Assembly: GCA_016937075.1 (NCBI GenBank)
Contig: JAFGWQ010000100.1
Coordinates: 1 to 5,189, forward strand
Length of the DNA stretch: 5,189 nucleotides
Source: Campylobacterales bacterium
Lineage (GTDB): Bacteria; Campylobacterota; Campylobacteria; Campylobacterales; Sulfurovaceae
Reading direction: 5' to 3'
Part shown: positions 1 to 5,189 of the stretch, one piece after another
Layout: each line of letters begins with the position of its first letter
How positions within the stretch are numbered: the stretch's first letter is position 1
Position numbers and translations under genes: made by a program
The notes under the pieces: generated by a model
Told to the model about the DNA's origin: nothing
The model's input: only the letters and a program-made list of their open reading frames with translations
Database searches by the model: none

Positions 1-513
1 AGGGATGATTTGGAGCCAAGATACGATACGGCTGAATGCATAAAAAAACTATCCAAAAGACAAAAACTCCCTCCAAATAAAAAGATCGATAAAATCGTCG
101 TTATCAAATCCAAAAAAATTATGCAATTATACAAAAACGGTGATGTATATAAAGAGTTTCGCGTATCTCTAAGTAAAAATAGCACCAAAGGACACAAGAT
201 ACAAGATGGTGACGACAAGACACCAGAAGGTTTGTATACCATAAACAGCATGAGATGTCATGATAGACGATATCGTGCTTTGTATATATCATATCCAAAT
301 GCCGAAGACAAAGCCAGAGCTCAGAAATTAGGCGTAAACCCTGGAGGATATGTAAGTATCCATGGACAGCCAAAGTGGAATGCGGACGGCAGGGGAGATA
401 AATATGCTCTTAAACATGATTGGACAAAGGGGTGTATCGGAGTGCCGAATAAAACCATGGATGAGCTATGGAGTTGTATCGAGAGAGGCACGCCTATACA
501 AATAAAACCATAA
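1..513 (+). CDS. L,D-transpeptidase family protein (YkuD catalytic domain, YafK-like), 5' end probably outside window
   Basis: YkuD-fold enzymes use a catalytic cysteine to make or break L,D peptide bonds on meso-diaminopimelate in peptidoglycan, working in the periplasm. Numbering from the TTG at position 10 (167 residues), the domain spans about residues 27-167. It shows a GDDKTPEGLY stretch (67-76), ISYPNAEDKARA (93-104), SIHG with His118, and DWTKGCIGV with the presumed nucleophile Cys142, ending in GTPIQIKP. The order TPEG / YPNA-D-A / IHG / GC matches the YafK (DpaA)-like branch more than the ErfK/YbiS branch. The frame is open back to base 1 and the visible N-terminus has no signal peptide, which a periplasmic enzyme needs. 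The real start is therefore probably upstream, although AGGG at 1-4 lies five bases before the TTG. The gene converges on the membrane-protein gene with only 5 bases between stop codons. Whether it is a transpeptidase, carboxypeptidase or amidase cannot be told from sequence. Confidence 0.88.
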   Translation, partial: RDDLEPRYDTAECIKKLSKRQKLPPNKKIDKIVVIKSKKIMQLYKNGDVYKEFRVSLSKNSTKGHKIQDGDDKTPEGLYTINSMRCHDRRYRALYISYPNAEDKARAQKLGVNPGGYVSIHGQPKWNADGRGDKYALKHDWTKGCIGVPNKTMDELWSCIERGTPIQIKP

Positions 514-518
514 GAAGA

Positions 519-1037
519 TTATCTCTTTAGAGTTTTATCTATTCTTGCAGCTATCTCGGCAGGATTAAATTTTGTTATATTGTCTCTATAAATGAAGTGT
601 GGAAGATACTCGAGCAATAAATATACTATGCCAAGCAGCGGATAGAAAAATCTATATTCCAAAAGAAAGCTTTTATGGGTGTATTTGTTTGCAAACCACT
701 CTTTGGCTTCTGCTGATCCGTGCTCAAAAAGCAAAAGCTGCATCGCAAAAATAAATCCCCACATAGAGTATGAGATACCAATCATAAGCACTACAGCTTC
801 TATGCCAAGAAAAACCATTATAATAGCTACCATTACAGCCATGTATAGAGCAAATGAGCTAAAACCTAAAATAGCAGCTACGACCAATACGCTAACAACA
901 AATAACAAGCTTCCCATAGTTGTGAATAACTCAATATATGTCATTTGCTCACTAAAAGATTGGCTAAATATAGCACCAGCCAAAGTAATAGCAAAAATAG
1001 ATACTATGATCAAAGCGAGCCAAAGATACTCTTTCAT
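519..1037 (-). CDS. Uncharacterised multi-spanning membrane protein, 172 aa
   Basis: I do not recognise this family. With the ATG at 1037 the protein has 172 residues and is very hydrophobic. Likely membrane segments are about 4-24, 38-59, 63-87, 90-104 (short) and 131-150. The linker at 105-130 is polar and aromatic (EHGSAEAKEWF, then KYTHKSF) and the tail at 151-172 is basic and soluble, ending TLKR. A TTG two codons upstream would lengthen the frame, but AAGGA (1044-1048, minus strand) touches that TTG while standing an ideal 6 bases from the ATG, so the ATG is preferred. The gene follows the M3 peptidase gene with 15 bases between stop and start and its ribosome site lies in that gap, so the two are very probably co-transcribed. 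No catalytic or transport motif is evident. A small inner-membrane protein of unknown role is the most that can be said. Confidence 0.8.
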   Translation of the reverse strand: MKEYLWLALIIVSIFAITLAGAIFSQSFSEQMTYIELFTTMGSLLFVVSVLVVAAILGFSSFALYMAVMVAIIMVFLGIEAVVLMIGISYSMWGFIFAMQLLLFEHGSAEAKEWFANKYTHKSFLLEYRFFYPLLGIVYLLLEYLPHFIYRDNITKFNPAEIAARIDKTLKR

Positions 1038-1043
1038 GCACAA

Positions 1044-1048
1044 TCCTT
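1044..1048 (-). promoter_or_regulatory. Ribosome binding site deciding the membrane-protein start
   Basis: The minus strand reads AAGGA followed by six bases (TTGTGC) and ATG at 1037. The alternative TTG start at 1043 would directly abut the site with no spacer, so the ATG is the sensible start. The site lies in the 15-base gap after the stop codon of the upstream peptidase gene. Confidence 0.7.
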
Positions 1049-1052
1049 ATTG

Positions 1053-3002
1053 CTAATCAAGTCCGTATAGTGATATAAGACTTTTAAGTTCAGGTTCTTT
1101 TCCTAGCCATTCGTTATACAATTCACGCATATCACGCTTGCTTCCTTGTGACAATATGTAAGTTTTGTAATCTTTTGCTTTTTTTGCATCAAAGCCGCCG
1201 GCTTCATCGATGCAGGCAAAAAATGCATCAGCGCTAAGAACCTCTGCCCATTTGTAGCTATAATATCCGGCTGCATATCCTCCGGCGAATATATGACTAA
1301 ATCCATGCTGAAATTTATTATAAGACGGCGGGGTTATCAATGAGGTAGTTTTTCTAATATCATCAAGTAGTGCTTGTATCTCATCACTTTTGTATGGTTT
1401 TAAATGGAGTTTGATGTCAAATAATGAAAATTCAACTTGTCTCAAAATTCCCATGGCAGCTTGAAAATTTTTGCTGGCTTCTATCTTGCCTAAAAGCCAC
1501 TCAGGGATTGCTTCTTTTGTTTCATAATGATAACCAAATGATCGTAGCACATTGGCCTGGTAAGCAAAGTTTTCTAAAAATTGCGAAGGGAATTCCACTA
1601 CATCCCATGCTACTCCGTTTATCCCTGAAAGCGCTCTTTCTTCGCTGCTGCCAAAAATATGATGCAGTGCGTGTCCCATCTCATGAAATAATGTTACTAC
1701 ATCATCATGTCTCAGCAGTGATGGAGACTCTAAAGAGCTCGGCATAAAATTACATACTATAAAGGCTGAAGCAAAATGTTTATTTTTATGGCTATCAACA
1801 AAATGAGTCTCAAAATCATGCATCCATGCTCCACCTCGTTTTTGCGCTCTTGCTTCAAGGTCAAAATACAATCTAGCCAAAATGGTATTATTTTCATAAA
1901 TATCATATACTTCTACACTTTGATCCCATAATTCCATATTTATCTTATGAAATTTAACATCAAAAAGTTTAGATACAAGATCAAGCAATCCTTTCAAGAC
2001 ATCTTCTTTTTTGAAATATTCTTGTGTCATTGTTTCGTCAAAATCGAATAACTCTTTTTTTAGTTTTTCACTATAATATCCCACATCATAGCTTTGCAGT
2101 AAATCTATGCCATCGAGTTTTTTGGCAAATTCTTTGAGTTGTTGCGTTTCTTTTATAGCATAGGGACTAGCTACTTCTATGATCTTTTCTAGAAAATCAA
2201 TCACTTCGGACGGCGATGAAGCATCTCTTCTCTCTAGGGCATATTGTGCATAATCATCAAATCCTAAAAGTTTTGCTTCCTCTTGTCTGAGTGATAATAT
2301 CTCATCGATGATCCGGGCATTTTTAGGTGCTCTGGTATTGTAAGCACGATAGAGGGTTTCTCTATGCAATCGGTTTGGACCATAAGTCATGTAAGCAATA
2401 TAACTTGGCATTTGAAGTGTAAATTCATATACGGTTTTTCCATCTTTGGTTTTGCGCGCCAAAGCAAGGCTTGCTTCGGGGATACCTTTTACGTCTTCTT
2501 CATTATCAATAGATAAAACAAATGCGTTTGTAGCATCTAGCAAATTTTGAGAAAATTGGTTAGAAAGAGTGCTAAGCTTGGCATCTATCTCTTCAAGCCG
2601 TTTTTTTGTCTTGGCAGGCAGCATGACACCCGATAGGCGAAACTCTTTTAAGCTTTCATCTATTACCCTTTGTTGTTCAGGCGTATCGGTTTTTATTGTT
2701 TGGAGTTTTTCAAATAATGCTTTATTGTGAGCAAGTTTGGTATGAAAATCTGATAGTATAGGCAATGAATCTTCGTATGCTTTTTGAGTAATATCAGAGT
2801 TCATTACACTATTAAGATGGCTAAGTGGAGTAAAAAACAGTGATAATTCTTCATCAAGCTCTTGCATAGGTTTGATTATTTCATTGTATTCAAAAGAACT
2901 GTTAGCTATGAGTTTTTCAATTGTGTTGTTGTATTTATCGATTAGAGTTTTTAATTGTTTTATAAAATTATCATAATTTGGTGTTTGAAAATCATTGAAC
3001 AT
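1053..3002 (-). CDS. prlC: M3 family zinc metallopeptidase, oligopeptidase A-like
   Basis: This is a cytosolic zinc oligopeptidase that degrades short peptides, such as cleaved signal peptides and proteasome-like protease products. At 649 residues it is near the family length (E. coli OpdA is about 680) and looks complete. The N-terminal helical region contains a PMQELDEELS / SHLNSVMNS block (45-69) typical of the family. The catalytic region has YFDLEARAQKRGGAW (379-393), the zinc motif HEMGH (His440, Glu441, His444), and the third ligand Glu470 in WDVVEFPSQF. The 30-residue spacing from His440 to Glu470 equals that of OpdA/Dcp rather than thimet oligopeptidase. The C-terminal substrate-binding block FSHIFAGGYAAGYYSY carries His570 and Tyr576/580/583. 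The ATG at 3002 follows AAAAAGG about 11 bases upstream and a good -10 box. It is the first gene of a two-gene operon with the downstream membrane protein and is divergent from kdsB. The symbol is by similarity of motifs; annotation simply as an M3 metallopeptidase is the cautious alternative. Confidence 0.95.
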   Translation of the reverse strand: MFNDFQTPNYDNFIKQLKTLIDKYNNTIEKLIANSSFEYNEIIKPMQELDEELSLFFTPLSHLNSVMNSDITQKAYEDSLPILSDFHTKLAHNKALFEKLQTIKTDTPEQQRVIDESLKEFRLSGVMLPAKTKKRLEEIDAKLSTLSNQFSQNLLDATNAFVLSIDNEEDVKGIPEASLALARKTKDGKTVYEFTLQMPSYIAYMTYGPNRLHRETLYRAYNTRAPKNARIIDEILSLRQEEAKLLGFDDYAQYALERRDASSPSEVIDFLEKIIEVASPYAIKETQQLKEFAKKLDGIDLLQSYDVGYYSEKLKKELFDFDETMTQEYFKKEDVLKGLLDLVSKLFDVKFHKINMELWDQSVEVYDIYENNTILARLYFDLEARAQKRGGAWMHDFETHFVDSHKNKHFASAFIVCNFMPSSLESPSLLRHDDVVTLFHEMGHALHHIFGSSEERALSGINGVAWDVVEFPSQFLENFAYQANVLRSFGYHYETKEAIPEWLLGKIEASKNFQAAMGILRQVEFSLFDIKLHLKPYKSDEIQALLDDIRKTTSLITPPSYNKFQHGFSHIFAGGYAAGYYSYKWAEVLSADAFFACIDEAGGFDAKKAKDYKTYILSQGSKRDMRELYNEWLGKEPELKSLISLYGLD

Positions 3003-3026
3003 TTTTTAAAATACCTTTTTGTGCGG

Positions 3027-3035
3027 ATTATATCA
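3027..3035 (-). promoter_or_regulatory. Predicted extended -10 promoter for the M3 peptidase operon
   Basis: The minus strand reads TGATATAAT, a perfect TATAAT with an upstream TGn extension. Transcription would start near 3020, leaving a leader of about 18 bases containing the AAAAAGG ribosome site. No convincing -35 box is visible; the upstream stretch is A/T-rich, as is usual for Campylobacterota sigma-70 promoters. This is prediction from sequence only. Confidence 0.6.
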
Positions 3036-3095
3036 TAATTTAAAAATTGTTTTTTCTTTGTAGGCATAATTACTAAAATTATATCTTCATTGAGA

Positions 3096-3101
3096 TACAA
3101 T
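3096..3101 (+). promoter_or_regulatory. Predicted -10 box for kdsB
   Basis: TACAAT lies 31 bases upstream of the kdsB ATG and would give a leader of roughly 25 bases. No -35 match is visible. CATAAT at 3065-3070 is an alternative -10 further upstream. A short inverted repeat, TATCT (3082-3086) with AGATA (3093-3097), overlaps the TACAAT box. Confidence 0.4.
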
Positions 3102-3132
3102 AACACAAATATCATTTCAAAAAAGGTACAAG

Positions 3133-3852
3133 ATGATTGTTATTCCGGCTCGTATAGGATCTACACGATTTCCAAATAAAATTTTAGCTGATATCGGTGG
3201 TATGCCGATGGTAATACGCACAGCAAAAGCGGTACAAAGTATCGATGATGTTTTGATAGCGACAGATAGTAACGAAGTGATCGAGCTTTCCAAAAAGTAT
3301 GGTTTTATGGCTGTAATGACAAGTGATGAGCATCAAAGCGGTACAGACCGTATTTTTGAAGCTGTTAGTTTGGCCAAGCTTAAAGATAATGAGATCGTGA
3401 TCAATGTACAAGCAGATGAACCTTTTATAGAAACAGATGTAGTCAGAGCGGTTTATGAGCTAACAAAATCAAACGCAAAAAATGAGTCGGTATTGATGAA
3501 TTCGTGCTATAAGGTTTTAAATTCAAGCGAAGCAGATGATCCAAATTTGGTAAAAGTGGTTGTTGATGCCAATGGAAAAGCTTTGTATTTTTCTCGTGCA
3601 AAAATACCATATCCTAGGGATCATCATTTTGATGAGTATAAAGGGCATCTTGGAATCTATGGATTTACCATGAATGGATTAAGAGCTTTTTGTGGTTTAC
3701 CTCATGCTCCGCTAGAACATATAGAAAAGCTAGAGCAGCTAAGAGCTTTGTATCATGGATATAATATTGCAATGGTTGAAGTAGAGACGCAAAGTTTCGG
3801 CATAGACACCCCTGATGATTTGGAGCGGGCATTGAAGCGGCATATACTATAA
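3133..3852 (+). CDS. kdsB: 3-deoxy-manno-octulosonate cytidylyltransferase (CMP-KDO synthetase)
   Basis: KdsB activates KDO with CTP, releasing pyrophosphate, to give CMP-KDO for addition to lipid A in the LPS inner core. It acts in the cytosol. The 239-residue protein is full length (E. coli's is 248). It shows the nucleotide-binding PARIGSTRFPNK loop (5-16), ATDS (43-46), SGTDRIFE (69-76), NVQADEPFI with the expected metal-binding Asp95 (91-99), SRAKIPYPRD (154-163), HLGIYGF (172-178), the LEHIEKLEQLR helix (194-204), and GIDTPDDLERA with the second expected metal-binding Asp225. The ATG at 3133 has AAGG six bases upstream. The gene is transcribed alone from the divergent intergenic region and ends at a hairpin shared with the converging gspF-like gene. 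The GIDTP ending, the QADEP motif and the length separate it from the related CMP-sialic acid synthetases. Confidence 0.97.
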   Translation: MIVIPARIGSTRFPNKILADIGGMPMVIRTAKAVQSIDDVLIATDSNEVIELSKKYGFMAVMTSDEHQSGTDRIFEAVSLAKLKDNEIVINVQADEPFIETDVVRAVYELTKSNAKNESVLMNSCYKVLNSSEADDPNLVKVVVDANGKALYFSRAKIPYPRDHHFDEYKGHLGIYGFTMNGLRAFCGLPHAPLEHIEKLEQLRALYHGYNIAMVEVETQSFGIDTPDDLERALKRHIL

Positions 3853-3857
3853 AACAT

Positions 3858-3886
3858 TCTCCTGCCGACTTTAGCCTAGCAGGAGA
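3858..3886. terminator. Hairpin between convergent genes, probable terminator of the gspF-like gene and possibly of kdsB
   Basis: TCTCCTGC (3858-3865) pairs with GCAGGAGA (3879-3886) to form a perfect 8-bp stem with a 13-base loop. It starts 5 bases after the kdsB stop and lies 18 bases beyond the stop of the minus-strand gene. Read on the minus strand the stem is followed by ATGTTTTATAG, a modest U-rich tail, so it best fits a terminator for the gspF-like transcript. On the plus strand no U-run follows, so for kdsB it may only act as a weak terminator or a 3'-end stabiliser. Confidence 0.6.
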
Positions 3887-3904
3887 GCAAGCGTAACTAT
3901 ATTC

Positions 3905-5155
3905 TCATCCTCCTTTTACGGCTTTTCCTAGATCCCACATAGGCATAAATATACCAAGTGCCATCAAGAGTACCAAAAGAGCAATAAAAAACATCAATAT
4001 AGGCTCTATATAAGTGCTTAAATTGTCAATTATATCTTGAAATTGCATGTCATAATATTCCGTGATCTTGCCTAGCATCAAATCTAGCTGACCGCTTGTT
4101 TCTCCCGCTCTTATCATCTGCAGCAGCATATTTTCAAAAAGACCTGTTTGTTCAAAAGCCTCAGAGAGGCTGAGACCCCTTTTGATATTTATATTTACAC
4201 TTTCTAGTTTTTGTTTGATAGCAGCATTATCAACCATCCCAAGTGATGTTTGTAATGCATCAGAAACAGGAATACCCGAGCGTATCAGTTCGCTAAAAAC
4301 AAGTGAATATTTATGCATTGTAGAGAGAAATATGACTTTATTTATGAGATAAAATTTCTTGCTAATAAGTATTTTATCCATACTCATTTTGAATTTGTCG
4401 TCGTTTTTGTAGAAATAAATAATAGCATAGATGCCGCCTAGCAAAGCTATTAAGATAAGTATGCCGTAGTTGCTCAAAACATATTCTATTCCCAAAAGAA
4501 TTTTAGTCGGAAGCGGTAGTTCTGTTTGGAATTGTTCAAAAATGGCTTTAAATTTAGGAACAACAACCATGATCAAAACCGTAAAAGCAATGGCCATTGC
4601 GGCTAATGTTATAAGCGGATAACGAATAGCTTTTTTAAATTTTGCTGCATTGTCTCTTACATTTTCAAAAATATCAGCTAATTTCCCAAAAGAACTAGAG
4701 ATACTGCCTGTTCTTTCTCCCAATCTTGCCATGGCAAGTGCTACATGCCCAAACTCTTCACGATATTTTCCCATTGAATCAGAAAGACTTCTACCTGCAT
4801 CAATGTCATTGCTTATGTCGCTATAAATATATCCAAGTTGTTTGTTGTGTGTATTTAATGCTACATCATTAAGAGTATCATGAATTGGAATTCCCGCATC
4901 GGTCATTACGGATATCTGGCGAATGGTAGAGATCTTATCGTTCATATTTATCTTTTTTTTAAATATTTTTTGAAACCATATTGTAAAATCTTTAAATATG
5001 ACACTCATAGGGGGAGATGTAGGTTCTATATTGATAATAATTGCGTGCGGAAACTTTAATTTGATTTTATCTTTTGCTTTGTTTCTCGTATCAGCTTCTG
5101 CGAGCTCTATTTGTTTTTTGCCTTTATGTAAAATAGATACATTAAAGTAATTCAT
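3905..5155 (-). CDS. gspF: Type II secretion / type IV pilus inner-membrane platform protein (GspF/PilC family)
   Basis: GspF/PilC proteins form the inner-membrane platform that couples the assembly ATPase to (pseudo)pilin polymerisation. The 416-residue product has the usual length and layout: a short N-terminal domain (about 1-45, beginning MNYFNVSILHKGKKQ), a first T2SF domain (about 74-200) containing the GERTG motif (146-150), and a membrane segment at about 180-200 ending in VVPKF. A second membrane segment lies at about 229-249, a second T2SF domain at about 277-400 with AGETSGQLD (350-358), and a final membrane segment at about 384-405 leading to the conserved GIFMPMW end. The internal duplication is visible as parallel DAGIP and SGIPVSDAL stretches. 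The ATG at 5155 follows AAGG by seven bases and sits one base after the stop of an upstream frame. In Campylobacter the equivalents (CtsE/CtsF) serve DNA uptake, so secretion, pilus and competence roles all remain open. Confidence 0.93.
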   Translation of the reverse strand: MNYFNVSILHKGKKQIELAEADTRNKAKDKIKLKFPHAIIINIEPTSPPMSVIFKDFTIWFQKIFKKKINMNDKISTIRQISVMTDAGIPIHDTLNDVALNTHNKQLGYIYSDISNDIDAGRSLSDSMGKYREEFGHVALAMARLGERTGSISSSFGKLADIFENVRDNAAKFKKAIRYPLITLAAMAIAFTVLIMVVVPKFKAIFEQFQTELPLPTKILLGIEYVLSNYGILILIALLGGIYAIIYFYKNDDKFKMSMDKILISKKFYLINKVIFLSTMHKYSLVFSELIRSGIPVSDALQTSLGMVDNAAIKQKLESVNINIKRGLSLSEAFEQTGLFENMLLQMIRAGETSGQLDLMLGKITEYYDMQFQDIIDNLSTYIEPILMFFIALLVLLMALGIFMPMWDLGKAVKGG

Positions 5156-5156
5156 T

Positions 5157-5189
5157 TTAAAGCCTTGCTACTCTGTATATTTCTTCTAT
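5157..5189 (-). CDS. gspE: C-terminal end of a probable GspE/PilB-type assembly ATPase (cut by window edge)
   Basis: On the minus strand the last 33 bases read as ten sense codons (IEEIYRVARL) and a TAA stop. The stop is separated by a single A from the ATG of the gspF-like gene. GspE/PilB ATPases commonly end in a sequence of the type (T/S)-x-E-E-V-x-R-V, and the ATPase gene commonly precedes the F gene, so this is most likely its C-terminus. The AAGG ribosome site of the downstream gene lies inside these last codons, indicating translational coupling. Only ten residues are visible, so the identification rests on tail pattern and position. Confidence 0.6.
   Translation of the reverse strand: MEEIYRVARL

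Noticed and set aside
119..373. Minus-strand open frame of 84 codons
   Set aside because: It is the shadow of the L,D-transpeptidase gene, whose YkuD motifs clearly identify the coding strand.
1038..1043. TTG start two codons upstream for the membrane protein
   Set aside because: The ribosome site would abut the TTG with no spacer, whereas it is six bases from the ATG at 1037.
679..1056. Plus-strand open frame of 125 codons opposite the membrane-protein gene
   Set aside because: It is the antisense shadow of a hydrophobic coding sequence. The minus-strand frame has a properly spaced ribosome site, operon context and a clear membrane-segment pattern, while this one shows no domain or plausible start context.
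1103..1306. Second minus-strand frame of 67 codons inside the peptidase gene
   Set aside because: It overlaps the conserved C-terminal block of the M3 peptidase in another frame and has no independent support.
1424..1747. Plus-strand open frame of 107 codons
   Set aside because: It lies entirely inside, and antisense to, the M3 peptidase gene, including its HExxH region, which is unambiguous.
3184..3411. Minus-strand open frame of 75 codons
   Set aside because: It is antisense to the conserved N-terminal half of kdsB.
4..3826. Thirteen-base identity GATGATTTGGAGC at 4-16 and 3814-3826
   Set aside because: Both copies encode Asp-Asp-Leu-Glu in the reading frame of unrelated proteins. One 13-base match in about 5 kb of AT-rich DNA is near what chance allows, and the flanks do not match.

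Overview
The window is AT-rich with densely packed, short-spaced genes. A KDO-activating enzyme points to a Gram-negative cell with lipopolysaccharide. Overall protein character and the -10-dominated promoters suggest a Campylobacterota (epsilonproteobacterial) genome of the Sulfurimonas/Sulfuricurvum/Sulfurospirillum kind. That placement is an inference, since no rRNA or other taxonomic marker is present.

Layout, left to right. (1) Positions 1-513 (+) hold the 3' part of a YafK/YkuD-type L,D-transpeptidase gene that probably begins outside the window. (2) After a 5-base convergent gap comes a minus-strand operon, transcribed from about 3020 down to 519. It encodes an oligopeptidase A-like M3 metallopeptidase (1053-3002) and then an unrecognised 172-residue multi-spanning membrane protein (519-1037). 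(3) A 130-base divergent intergenic region (3003-3132) carries predicted promoters for the peptidase (-) and for kdsB (+). (4) kdsB, CMP-KDO synthetase, lies at 3133-3852 (+). (5) A hairpin at 3858-3886 separates kdsB from the converging gene. (6) A minus-strand type II secretion/type IV pilus assembly pair fills the right end: a GspF/PilC-type inner-membrane platform protein (3905-5155), preceded by the last ten codons of what is probably its GspE/PilB-type ATPase (5157-5189, cut by the window edge).

The genes are mainly envelope-related: peptidoglycan remodelling or cross-linking, LPS inner-core sugar activation, a trans-envelope secretion or DNA-uptake platform, and an unknown inner-membrane protein. 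The peptidase is a cytosolic peptide-turnover enzyme. I see no mobile elements, CRISPR arrays, tRNA or rRNA genes, and no clear novel defence or regulatory system. The least explained element is the 172-residue membrane protein behind the M3 peptidase. The region otherwise looks like ordinary chromosomal core.
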